A stretch of DNA of 64,000 nucleotides from Monomorium pharaonis. Lineage: Eukaryota; Arthropoda; Insecta; Hymenoptera; Formicidae. Below, one piece after another: positions 21,879 through 35,200 of the stretch. Below the pieces are notes generated by a model that did no database searches, was not told the origin of the DNA, and saw nothing but the letters and a program-made list of their open reading frames with translations. A program made the translations under genes and the position numbers. Location of the stretch: contig NC_050470.1 in the NCBI RefSeq assembly GCF_013373865.1, positions 310,001 to 374,000 of the forward strand, in the 5' to 3' direction. Within the stretch, counting starts at the first letter, position 1. Each line of letters opens with the position of its first letter.

Positions 21879-23026
21879 ATTACAACATTTACATCATTGA
21901 CTCTAATTGTTTGTTAATAAGAACTTCGAAACACACTTCAATACTATCCATTATTAATTTTTATTTATTAAAGTAAACAGTTATCTCGGTATAAATTAAT
22001 TTTCCAGACTTATGCCGCCGATATTTTTTTTGCCCAAACGTGGAAAGACAATAGACTTCGATTGCCAGAAAATATGACATCCGAGTATAGGTACATAAAT
22101 TTACAGCTTTTCTATTATTTTAACATTTATATATCTTTTTATTAAAAAATTTTTTTTATTGTATTGTGTGATTTGTATTTTATATTTTTATATTTCTCTA
22201 AAAGTTATTTATTATCTCTCTCTGTCATCTCATTTGTACATCTATACGTTACGAAATTTAAGATTATTAGAAGTCGATTGGCTAAAAAATATGTGGCGGC
22301 CGGATTCCTTCTTTAAGAACGCAAAGTCGGTGACTTTTCAAACAATGACGATACCGAATCACTACTTATGGTTGTATAAAGACAAAACTATTCTCTACAT
22401 GGTGAAGTAAGTTTATAACAAATTGTATTTTTATCGTAGGTATGCGTTTCCCAAACATGAAATATATGAATATCAATAATTTCAGGCTGACTTTGAAACT
22501 TTCTTGCGCTATGAATTTTTTGATCTATCCTCACGATACGCAAGAGTGTAAATTGCAAATGGAAAGTCGTAAGTCATTATTCTCTGTAAAAGAATTTATC
22601 CTTAGAATTGTACAAACTTTAGTAAGCTGTACTACAATACATGTGTAGCTATATTTTATGCAATTGTTCATTTTTACTTGTCTCTCAGTTATATTGTTGC
22701 TATTATAATTTTTCAAAAAAATTACAAAGATGTTCATAGCTTTATATTCAACAATTAACGCAAGTAAATTATGATGAGCAATTAATAAATTATATGCGGC
22801 GTCATTAAATACTACATGTATTTCGTGTCTCATGCAAAAATGAAACAACTGATCGACAGTTTCGCACACAACGGACGAAATGATCTTCCAGTGGGACCCT
22901 GAGGTTCCTCTTGTTGTAGACGAAAACATCGAATTGCCCCAATTACAACTTGTTAAAAATTATACAGCCGATTGCACGCAGGTCTATTCTACTGGTAAGT
23001 GAATCGCGTAAATCTCTCTTTCTCTT

Positions 23027-23064
<38 letters not shown>

Positions 23065-24699
23065 TTTATTTATTTATTTGAAAGAATAACAGTAAGTATT
23101 GACATATCTTCGTAAGAACGGAATCGAATACTTTGCTTATCTAATTATACAATATAGATAATTTTTGTAATTTTTAAAATCAATTTTTTTCTTTTGTTTT
23201 GTGACTGTGGACGTATTTCGCGTGGCGTTATATACATAACGTGAGAAATTCTACTACCGACTACCCATGCATTGATATCACTTGCGCTCAATCTGAACTA
23301 AATGCCGAGTATGGATATTTCATTCAAAATTATGTTGTATCCTTCAGGTAACTTTACTTGCCTCGAAGTCGTGTTCGTACTGAAACGACGTCTCGGTTAT
23401 TACCTGTTTCACACCTACGTGCCGACGTGCTTGATCGTTATTATGTCTGTAAGTATAAAGTATCGCAAGAGTAGAAAAAGATATTTTCGCGAGAAAACTA
23501 CAACAATATTTTTTACAAAAAATGTCGCAGTGGGTATCATTCTGGATAAAACCAGAGGCTGCGCCTGCTCGAGTCACCCTGGGAGTCACCTCGTTGCTCA
23601 CTCTTTCCACGCAACATGCCAAGAGTCAGGCTTCTTTACCGCCCGTTTCGTATTTGAAAGCCGTCGATGCCTTCATGTCAGTCTGCACGATATTCGTATT
23701 CATGGCACTGATGGAGTATTGTCTGGTGAATATTGTCCTTGGTGATTCGGATACGCCTGCAGCAAAGCCCACACCTCCACCACCGCCACCATCTTCGAGC
23801 ACTGCGGATTCAACTAAGCTTGACAAGATGTTCGACATTGCTGCCAAGGTAACACATAGATAGCGAATGGATAACCAGGGAGCCCTATAAATTAATTTTA
23901 ATAAAAATTAATTATAGTCTTAATTCTTATTAATCATCATGCAATGATTGTAATAATTGCTATAATTCATTATGCTTTATTATTGGCATGTTCGGAAGAA
24001 AATTTGGCTTAGATGGAAACAGCATAGGAAAGTTGATAGAAGCACTATTACAATGTTAAATTCTTCTTAAATTTAAAATATTTGTGTAATAATGTTAAAT
24101 TCATCTTTAATTGAAAATATTTGAAAACGTTTATTTTGTGATTCTATGATAGAAGATATTTCATTATGATTATTAAAATTGCTTCTAGGCTCCTTTATCT
24201 CGGATTATTTCCATGCCTCGAATAGAAAAATAAAATATATTGGATTATTAAAGAAAATTTATTTAAAGCATGAGAAATTTGTAGCTTCAAGAAATATCAG
24301 ATGAATAACAAATAAATTGCTCAAATGTGTGAAGCTATTTTATCGAACAAAAAAATGTTTTAACCCCTTCGCGTCGATCGTAATTTTAACATATTGGCAC
24401 TTACATTTTATAACATTATTATTGTTCGTCCACTTTAAATCATGTTCTACTCTTTTCGAGGCACGGGAGACAAACTGCATGATAACGATTCATTTGTGAT
24501 CGTTGTCACGCAGGAAAACGCAATGTTGTTATCCTGCCGATCGCAGAAACCACCGATTGCACCACCACCTGGACCAACCCCGGCTCAAAGGGCGCGAATG
24601 CGAGCGCTGAATATTGACCGTTTTTCGCGCATCTTCTTTCCTTTCCTGTTCGCCGTGCTAAACGTCACCTATTGGATAATGTTCGCTGAATATATTTAA
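21215..24699 (+). CDS. Cys-loop ligand-gated chloride channel (pHCl-2/CG6927-like)
   Basis: Pentameric anion channel subunit of the plasma membrane. Nine exons: 21215-21303, 21679-21823, 22008-22090, 22263-22406, 22486-22568, 22860-22994, 23348-23448, 23531-23848, 24514-24699. They give 427 aa. The signal peptide is MVETYGGGMFFAMLLSILLF, ending near ANAQ. The canonical Cys-loop CAMNFLIYPHDTQEC has 13 residues between cysteines. A second cysteine pair (DCTQVYSTGNFTC) recalls glycine- and glutamate-gated chloride channels. TM1 starts at LGYYLFHTYVPTCLIVIMS; the TM2 entrance PEAAPARVTLGVTSLLTL carries the PAR anion-selectivity signature; TM3 is AFMSVCTIFVFMALMEYCLV. The cytoplasmic loop is short and proline-rich, and the protein ends in TM4 (FPFLFAVLNVTYWIMF). 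Closest in style to Drosophila CG11340/CG7589/CG6927 (pHCl-2 and relatives), which are proton- or zinc-gated. Gating here is inferred. Confidence 0.9.
23022..23064. repeat. CT/GT microsatellite in channel intron 6
   Basis: (CT)n followed by (GT)n just after the exon 6 donor. No other feature. Confidence 0.9.
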
Positions 24700-27600
24700 A
24701 GAGTAACATCGGGAGTAACACTGACTGCAGAAATATCGCGCGATATTTCAAAAGGAGCATAAACAAGGAGACAAACTCTCTGTGAGAAACCAATACTCTG
24801 GAAACATATATCAAAACACGTTGAAAGAGACGAAGAACGTAGAAGTTTCCGGAAAAAAATGCGATTAATTTATTTGTTATATTACATGCATCAAGCGTCA
24901 ATCCGCAAACAAACTAGTAACATTCTGATGGAGGGATTTGGTAATCAAAGATATAAGCAAATAACAATAAAATTTAATGACGGATAATAGTGTTTGTGAC
25001 AAATACAGAAATGCCTAATCTTTTTAGAATGTTGGAACTTCAATTTTTCTTTTACTGTTTTTTTAAGACAGATCGAAAATTTTACTGTGACATTGTCTGC
25101 AATGCATATGAGGCACACTTGCAAGTTTTTCTCTAACTGTTCATTTTTTTCGTCCGTTTAAATACGATTCGACAAGTAACAGAACTAGAATAATTAGAAT
25201 TTATGAAACATGTATAACATGTTTTTATCGTTATGCGTTTGAAAGCAAATTTACTGTCTTCTCTATAAAATCGTCACTTAAACATTTCAAATATTATTAA
25301 TTCAGTGTATAAACTGTCATAATAATTATTTTATTTTCCGGAAAGAATATTCTTGTTTATGAATAAACCTGTAAAACTTTCCCGAGAATAAATAAAAGAT
25401 TTCGCTTAAATAGAACAGAATGATCAAAATGTATAATAAGAGTACATATTAATCCTAATGAATTTAGAAAGTGACATTGCATTTATTTAGCTTCATACAT
25501 CGCTCTCTTCATTACGTAAAATATAATATAAATTAACTCATAATTCAAAGATCAAATGCATACATAGATATTATTTATACATAGACAATTTTACAATGAA
25601 TCTCTTGTACCAAATAATGTCTCGATTCATGATTTATAAATATTATTAAATTGTAATTAATCGAACTTTGTATCATCAAAACTTATCATAAGTGACAATG
25701 AATAATTCTCGACACAAGTCTGTATCATTAAAGATGTGTCTAATAAAAAGCCATTAAAATATTATTAATTTTTTATTATTTAACATGCGGAAGAAAGACC
25801 AAATTAGAAACAGTAAGTTATGTAATTACAGATTTTGTTTTAAACAATTCTTCATTCAAATTGCTTAAATTAATCGAAGTTTTAATTAAAGTTACCTCAA
25901 ATATTATATAAATAAGAACGTCATGTTATTTTCTCCTAAGTTTGATAAAATCAAAAACTTTTAACAAAAAATGGAGATGATAATATTTTGTGTTATACTA
26001 AAATAAAACTATATAATATTATATAAAATCTTAATATATAAAGTTATTATTGTATTAATATTATAATAAAATATTTGAAAATCACACATGCATTTTACAA
26101 TAAAGATTTATAATTTTATCAAAAAATAAAGACAAAAATAATATATCAAAAATAAAATTTTTTTTTAATTATATTGTTTTTAACTTTTGCATATAATTAA
26201 TTATATTTTTATCTATACTTCTTTATCGAAAAAAATAATTAACTGTAAGAATCATTATGGCTGTATGTGCCCTCTATTGACACTAAACAAGACTATAGGA
26301 TGCAGTCATCGTCAGTAAGAAGGGAATCTGTTGACTTACGCTTTCATTCTCCGCCTACTTTCAACCCCACCAATGCAACCACAGGATCGTAGCACCCACG
26401 CATTGAACAAACGGATGAATATTAGCGCTCTAGTGATATAAAACATTATAAAATATCATTTGGTCTTTATTTTATTGCTTTATATCAATATATCGTTACA
26501 TGATATTATGATTGTAATAAAGACCATTGTGATAAATCATCTGAGTAGGACGATAAAACTGCAATAACATTAATCTGTTCTGTAAGAATTATTTAGTTTG
26601 GTTTATATTAAAAATTATGAATTTATTGCATATGATATGATTGTCACTAAAATAAGAGAGAATAGTTAATACAAATTTTATAAATTATATAAAATAATTA
26701 CTTTATAATAATCCTACAAAAAATCAAATTAATAAAGAGGTAAGTCTACACAAGCGTTTCTTTTTATTTTTACTTTTTCATGTTTATAATAATTTGCATT
26801 ATAAAAATCGTGCTATCATGAGTTAGTACAATTGTCTTTATAGATGAAATTTTTAATAAAGTAAACAGCGATGTATAACTTTAATATTAAATTATAATAT
26901 TAATTCGTATATATAAACGAATTTTTTATTTAATTCATACTTGCGCCTCATGCTATTAATTGAGATGTATATAATTATGAGAAATTAATTTCTCTCGAGA
27001 AATTAATCGAATGAAAAGCGAAATTGTCCGTTGTTGCGAACATAGTCCGATATAACGAATCAGTACATTCGCGCGGGGGAGAACGGAAAGTGGGATCATC
27101 GCGGAGGAAGGAAGCGTAGCGTGGGCCGCCTTATCTGTACAACATAGTCCGGCTACGATAGCAGGATGCCATTGCCTTCTTTTCTTCGTCTCGCCTTTTC
27201 AGCACGCTACGTTTTCTGTCCTCTTTCGGCATGTACGAAGATACGCGTCATTGAAGATTGGTGGAAATCGGGCACACACTACGTCCAGCGAACTGAAGTC
27301 TTGTATTATTATTGAAGTGTAATTATATATGCTTGGATAAAATTAATTTATTTGTTATTTGTTTTACGGAGATAATGACAAATGTACGAAATTTAAATTT
27401 TATCTTAATCTCTTCCAAATATGCATACGCACTCTTTCTAATAAAAATAATCTTTGAGATCGAAAATAGACGTTTTTTTTACTTTGTAAAGTTTGAAAAT
27501 TATTCGGCACATAATATTTCTTTATTAGAGCAGATTATTATTAAGTAAATAGCCGTGTTTTTCTTTTTTCATATTGTTTAATCGAGGAAATGAAATTAAA

Positions 27601-28299
27601 CAAAGAAATAAACTTGAATTAAGTAGACAAATTTACGTAGTATCGATAGATTGATTTAATTGATATTATCGTATTGTTGTATTAAATGTATTAAATTGAC
27701 ATTGTTGTATTAAATGTTGCTTACATCTGCAATTTGTATACATATATATATCCTTTGAATAACGGAGTTTAAAAGACGACAAGCACAGCGAGTGTGCCGC
27801 ACATGGATGCCACAGCAATATAAGCACCGTAAAATGGATGTATGAAAGTATCGGATCTATAGACCTAGATCCGTAATGGTCCAGACAAATTAGGGCGCTG
27901 ACGGTTCAAAATTCTCAATCTGTAAGATAAAAGCTTTCCGCAACGTTGCGTGTAGCGCGTACAAAAGAAATGATATCAGGCGACAGAACATTGACCCGCG
28001 ACAGAAGAAGACCTATATATTGACGTTGTATGATTTATAAAAGAAATTTTTCTTCTTTGCTGCTCTAGATAACAATCATTAAGAAAATCTATTTACAAAA
28101 TTTATAAGTTTTACTCGGTACACGGATCTTCAATGATCGTACGAGACTTTCTCAAACACGTTGCGACGTACTCTATGCGGCAAACAAAGCTATATCTACG
28201 CTGCCTGCTGAGAGCCAATGATAAAAATTTTAACGTTTTTAAAAAAATCACGCTTTGTAGTTATACGCAATGTACAAAAGAAAAGAAAAGTCTATGTCT
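24700..28299. other. AT-rich intergenic region between channel and laminin genes
   Basis: No coding exon recognised. Two stretches of higher complexity stand out: 26260-26415, and 27000-27310, which is GC-richer and includes a GCGCGGGGGAGAACGG stretch. They may be regulatory or non-coding exon sequence. The rest is AT-rich with many short frames. Confidence 0.45.
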
Positions 28300-28908
28300 A
28301 CGTTGGAATTTTAGGTGGTCTGAAATTAACTCCCGCTCTTGGATTCTCTTCGGAGATCGCGGTTCTTTCGCAAAGTCTCGGATCGGCTGTGTCTTGCATA
28401 AGGCTGGCCCTTACCGCCCGCTGTCCGGTCCCGCTCGACAAGCCCAAGTTAGTCGTTTTCTCTTTCCGTTACCACTCGTGATGATTCTATGTACGGCACT
28501 GACGGGCACGAGACTCGGAGACTCGGAGAGCGGAGTCGCAACTCGACCAAGCCGAGGGACTCACACTTGTGTGAGAGAAACGGGCGTCAGACGAGGCGCG
28601 TCCACGAGGCCGCGTTTTTCATTTTCCATCGTCCGCCGCGTTTTGCGAGGGTGCTCACGCACCTGTCGGACGGACCCGCCGTATCGTTATCACACGTGGA
28701 TAACAAATAACCTGGGATAATTCGGTGGCCACGAGAAGGAGAGGCCGAGAGAGGGGAATTCCGATCTCTCTCGGTGCTCGGCTAGATCTCGACGTTCGTG
28801 CTTCGGCTTTAGAGGAGAGCGGTGACCGCCTCTCTCGAAGGAAAGAAGAAATATCTCATCGGCTTGCACACTGCAGGGAACGCTATTTTAGCGTGTACGC
28901 TAACGTAG
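28300..28908 (+). promoter_or_regulatory. GC-rich promoter and non-coding first exon, probably laminin beta
   Basis: GC content is clearly raised above the flanks. The segment ends in a consensus donor TAACGTAG|GTGAGTCG at 28909, about 650 bp before the laminin start codon. I infer a non-coding first exon of the laminin beta gene. The open frames across it (for example 28133-28720) have no recognisable protein content. Confidence 0.45.
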
Positions 28909-29382
28909 GTGAGTCGTCTTAAACAGAAGGCGATATTGGATAATGTTTATTGCAACGGAAATCGCTTTTTCGTCTCACAGGTGCGCGTAAGTGTATTTCG
29001 CTTCGCATCGTTCGCTAAGCGTTGCCTAATCGAATCGTACTTTTGTTGCTCGGAAATTTAATAATTCCTTTATGATTTAGGATTCGATGTAAAAAAATAT
29101 TTTTAATTAATTATCTGTTAATGTTGAGACATTTTACATATATATATTTATTCTTTTTAAGCTTTTGTTTCGAATAAAAAAAATTATTTGTAAAATAATA
29201 ACTGTGTTAAGTGTCTGTTTCATTAAGTATTACTTAAATTCTAATGTTTATAAATTTATACGTAAAGCAAAATTGATTTAAATATAATACGTATCTTAAA
29301 AATAATTTTCTGTCGTATGTAATATAATTTAAACATTTCAACACAAATAAGTTTTTATTTTAAATAAAGTAAATTGCACAAA

Positions 29383-29385
<3 letters not shown>

Positions 29386-29420
<35 letters not shown>
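29386..29420. repeat. TC microsatellite
   Basis: (TC)n run in the putative first intron of the laminin beta gene. Confidence 0.9.
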
Positions 29421-29422
<2 letters not shown>

Positions 29423-29562
29423 ATTGTAAATTTCCCGCAATATATTGAATAGTATGCAAATTTTGGGGACATTTTATTTTCGTAGAAACACTCGAATGTC
29501 ATCGCCGATGGCTTAACATCATTGTAAAAAATTCACAGAGAGGTAGAAAAAGAAACGGAAAA

Positions 29563-32220
29563 ATGCTTCACGTTCATTATGGGCACGTAGCTTTCGCAGC
29601 TTTAATTATTATACTTATTACTTTAACAGGTATGTAATAATTGATTATATATTGTATTAATTTATACTAATGCTAATTTTTTATAAAATAATTAAAATGG
29701 GAATATTTATTCGAGATATCTAATTTTAAAATTAGGGTTTAAGTTAAAATTGTTAATTAAAATTAAATAAAATTTATCAATGTTGTTTGATAACGCCACT
29801 TGCATTTTTAACGCATTTTGAGTCGCGTTCTAGAGCGTTGCATTTGTTACACATGCAAAAAACGCAAATTTGTAATAAAATTCTTTTTCTCCGAAACATT
29901 ATTCCATTCATATAACGAGGAGACACTTTATCCATTACGATTAGATAGCGAGATGACCTCGCGACCTGTCTTCCTTTTGAAACCAATGAGCTTATGTGTA
30001 TTTCGGCTTCTATAATCCAATCGCCCTACGAGAACAGAGATCATCGTGCGTATTTGTCGGTTACTCAACGAGTAGCGCGAGTGGTTGAATCGAGTTGCGT
30101 ATATAATTGTTTATGCACGTGGCGGCATCATTGCAACAAAGATATCTCAAATGTTCCAGACCTATAGCATAAGCTATTTTTTTGTAATCTACAAATATCT
30201 TTATATACAAAACTGATTTTTAATTAATTTTTAAGAGATTCATAACTTAAAAAAAGATCACAGATAAAAAGTAATTTAATGTATAAAAGTTAAGATCTTG
30301 TAGCAAAAATTGATCTGACATTTTTGCTAATCTGAATTGATCGAAGAATTTATTTAGATTTGAAACACCCTTCATTTTATTAAAGCTTAAAGCTTTCCAG
30401 AGCTGTCGTTTCGCGTAAACATCCGGTTGTCTCTCTGGTGATAGCCTCTATCGGTAGTAGAACATCTCTTGATAACTGGATAATTTTCTCAGAACTGTTT
30501 CAAATAATTTTATTTAAAACTGTTCTAAAAGAGAAAATTGTCTCGCATTAAAAGTAAAATTATTATTGATATTTGACGCGCTCGTTATCGTCGACTTAAA
30601 AAAACTTTAAAGAGGACCGTTTTCTGTGTAACATTTGTTACTACATGTTATGTAAATATTTTAATTCTTTATAGGACCTACGAGTTCTCAACGGGGCGAC
30701 AAAACATTATCCAGAGGTAAGATCCAAAATTGTTTTAGAATTTATTTTCTTATTTGTTCTTTTCTTCATGAAAGAATCACGAAACGGTGGTTATAGCATT
30801 ATCAATGGTCTTATCAGAGAGTGTCAAGCGGTAAAAAAACGTGATAAAACTTTCACAACAACTAGGACGCGCGCTATATAATTATGTACAGAGTACAAAG
30901 ACAAAAATGGGGGTGTTATAGGATCGGTGCAGAGAGGGGATATGTCACCCCTGGAGGTGGTGACAGAACGTCACAATTGGCTAGGGCCGACCGTTTCCAA
31001 GTCAAGAGGTAGACAAACATGTTAATTTGGGAAACGGGCAAACACCCTGTATTTTAATGAACAAAAAAAATTTCTAACGAACTGACATTTAACGAAAGAA
31101 ACTTGTTATTCTAACATAAATAAATATTTTATGTATTATTGTCTAACGACAAGTTCATTCGCTAATTTTTTATTGGTTTGGACCTCTATGTGTAAATATA
31201 TACACATGTTGTAATATATTTTAGTCCCCTTTATAATATGGTAAAGGTTTCGTTACATAATGCTAATGAATGAAACTAATTAGTAACTAGAAGATCTTCC
31301 TCCACATAATTAATGCATATTGGCATGGCATCAATATCCAATGTCCTAATTATAAGAGAGGAAAATAACTATATGGCTAACAGAATCTGCATACCGAGTT
31401 GTAAAAGATTAAACGAGAAATACTTTTTCGTTCCTGCAGGCCCGCATGCGAAACGACCGCATCCTTGCGAGCAGAGTTCGTGTTATCCCGCAACTGGAAA
31501 CCTACTGATCGGCCGTAAAGACAGACTGAGCGCTTCGTCGACGTGCGGTCTCCATGGCCCCGAAAGATTCTGTATTGTTTCTCATCTTAAGGATAGAAAG
31601 AAATGCTTCTTCTGCGATGCATCGATACCTAAACAGCAGCATAACATCGAAAATATTGTTAGCGGGTAAGACTACTTTACATTATTCCCGCAATACTTCT
31701 TGAAATCAAATGTCATTCAAAATAAATAGAAATATGTGCATATTTTTAAAAATAAATAATGCCACAACATTATATAGACATATTAAATAATTTAAAAAAA
31801 TCATAAATTCTAGATCATGGTGGCAGGCTGAAAACGGAGTGGAGAATGTCACGATACGTTTTGATCTTGAGGCAGAGTTTCACTTTACGCACATCATTAT
31901 TCGTTTCCAAACCTTCCGACCGGCTGCCATGTTGATCGAACGTTCGTACGATTTTGGAAAAACTTGGCAGGTATACCGGTACTTTGCTCATAATTGTGAG
32001 CACTACTTCCCCGATATTCCGACTCATCAACCGCAAAGATTAACGGACGTCATTTGTGAGACGAGATACTCGGCTGTGGCACCATCCACTGGTGGTGACG
32101 TAATTTTCAGGTAGGATGTATATAAAATTTTATCAGATTTTTATCACTTAATATTTTATTTATCATTTATTTATATTTTAATTTTTATTAAAATCAGAAA
32201 TACAAGTAATATTATATGTA

Positions 32221-32269
<49 letters not shown>

Positions 32270-35200
32270 CTTTCAAATTTCAAATTTTTTCGGATGAAGA
32301 AACGAATTACATGATACAGATCAGTCTAATTATTAATCACACTATTTGAAAAAGTTCATTTATTTTTATATTGGCATATTTCAGAGTATTGCCGCGAAAT
32401 TTAGAAATCGACAATCCCTACTCGAAGGAAGTGCAGAATCTACTAAAGATCACCAATCTCAGGATCAATATGACGAGGCTTCATACTCTAGGCGACGATT
32501 TGCTTGACGATCGACCAGAAATTCGCGAGAAATATTATTATGCTATCCAAGATATGGTAATCCGTGGTTCGTGCTCCTGTTATGGGCATGCTTCCAGGTG
32601 TTTACCGTTACCAGGAGTCGCCGATGAGGAGAACATGGTCCATGGCAGATGCGAGTGTACGCACAACACTAAGGGCCTTAACTGCGAGAAATGTGAGGAT
32701 TTCTACAACGACTTGCCATGGAAGCCTGCGGTCGGCAAACAGACGAACGCCTGTAGACCATGCAATTGCAATAATCATACTAATTCTTGCCATTTCGACG
32801 AAACTGTCTATGAGAGATCAGGCAGAGTGTCCGGCGGAGTCTGCGACGATTGCCAGCACAATACACGAGGACAAAATTGCGAACAGTGCAAACCATTCTA
32901 TTATCACGACGTGACGAAGGATATTTCTGATCCAGAAGCTTGTCAACGTGAGTTTTCAATCTATTCCAATCGCTTTATATAATCTTATTCTCCATATAAT
33001 TTAATTTAATTTAATTTAATTTAATTTAATTTTATTTAATATGAGATTATTATCTATGTTCGTTTTATAAATCAAAAATAAATATAGATTGTAAATTGTA
33101 AAATGAATTTATATTTATGTATATGAAAGAGATATCGATTTGAAATGCAAGTTTTCTTCTTCGCAGCTTGCGATTGCGATTTAAGCGGATCCTTAGACGA
33201 CGGCATATGCGACTCGAGAACTGATCCTTTAAATGGAGACGAATCCGGACGTTGTCATTGCAAACCAAATGTCGACGGGCGTCGGTGCGATCGCTGCAAA
33301 AACGGTTTCTGGAACTTTGATCCCGATGATCCCGAGGGATGTCAAGGTAAATAAAATTATTATCGTTTTTTTAAGTTTTCAATTATTACCAAGAATGTCT
33401 CATTAAAAGATATTAGCTTATGTTAACTTATTCAACATTTTATATAATATTTTAATAAATATACATATATATGTATACTTATTTTTAATAAAAGATATAT
33501 TAAAATTTATTATACTTTCAGAAACTTTTTAAATCTAAGTTGATTATCTTTCAGGCTCAATCTATAATTTTTATATCCAGAAAGACATTTATTAATATTA
33601 TATAAACGGTAGTAAGAGTTAATTTATGATGACGACCTATTCTATTTATTTCGATAAATAAAATTTGATCATCACTTTTTAAATCTCGTGTAAAAAAGTT
33701 GATTATTTTTGCAATTGTAGCCTGCACGTGTAATACTATGGGTACCATTGACAATCAGGGTTGCAACGTGGTGACCGGTGAGTGCACGTGCAAACGGTAT
33801 GTCACAGCGCGCGACTGCAATCAGTGCTTGCCGGAATATTGGGGACTTTCCGAGGATCATGATGGATGCAAACCATGTGATTGCGACCCTGGCGGCTCTT
33901 ACGAAAATTCCTGCGACGTCATTACCGGTCAGTGCAGATGCAGACCACACGTCAGCGGAAGGACTTGCAATCAGCCGGAGCAAAGTTATTATACCGGCTC
34001 GCTAGACTTTCTTATTTACGAAGGAGAGTTGTCTAGGGCCACCGACGTAAGTTTATTAAATTGAATCGAATGTGTGAACTAAATATATTTATATTAATCT
34101 TGATTTTAATGTTGCAAGCGTGATAAAATAAAGTATGATCGTAATACAAAAGATATAACAAAAAGAAAGAAGAGAAAGAGTTACTACATATATTTAGATT
34201 TATACGTTAATTATCTTATCCAGATTCTTCAAACGACTTTCAAATTAAATTGTAAATTCCTTTTTAGAACTGTCAAGTGGTGATCAGAGAACCTTATCGC
34301 GATAGGAACAGCACATGGACCGGCACGGGTTTCATGAAGGCTCTCGAAGGATCTGTATTGAACTTTACCATTGACGACATTCGCAGATCGATGTGGTACG
34401 ACGTGATTGTACGATACGAGCCGGTGCATCCGGGCGTCTGGGAGGACGTGCAAATTATTCTCGAGAGAGACAGTCTACCAGATCCTAATGGACCGTGCGC
34501 CGATTGGAGACCAGAATACGATCGTTTGTGGGTTCAATTGCCTCTGCGGTCGAGAAGTGCCATGGCACAACCATCTATATGTTTAGAAGCGGGGAAACGT
34601 TACAACCTTCTGCTGCAATTCCGCAAGTTTAACAGTCACGTGGACACGCCTTTGGCCTCCATTCTAGTCGACTCGGTAATGTGTTAACTTCTTCCGTGAT
34701 CGATTGTCGTAACAATCACGTTTATTTGATTATACATACAAATCTAAACTTGTTTGTGTGTGCTTGTATGATTCTTTCAGATTGTTCTGAAGCCAAGAAT
34801 AGACGCGATACCCTTCTTCAAGACTCCAAGTCTAGGCGAACTTCGTCGTCAAGAATACGAACGTTACCATTGCAATGAATTGTTCAATGATGTCAACAGC
34901 GTATGGAGTAACATACCCGAGATCTGCAAGAAATATCAAAATAGCATTGGCTATTATGTCTTTGACGGTGCCCATTGTAAGTTCAATCATTTTATGTCTC
35001 ATGATACTCTTCAACTTCATGTCGTTCGAATTTTTTTTCTCTCATTTAATTACATACACACTCACAAGAGCGCAATGTTGAATTTTAGCTTGCGAATGTA
35101 ACCCGACGGGTTCTCGTAGTCTTTTGTGCGAGAACTATGGCGGGATGTGCCCGTGTAAGTCAAACGTGGTAGGCAGACGTTGCGATCGTTGCGCACCGGG

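Noticed and set aside
28133..28720. 195-codon plus-strand open frame and overlapping frames
   Set aside because: Low-stop-density artefact of the GC-rich promoter/leader region; no domain and no conserved-looking motif.
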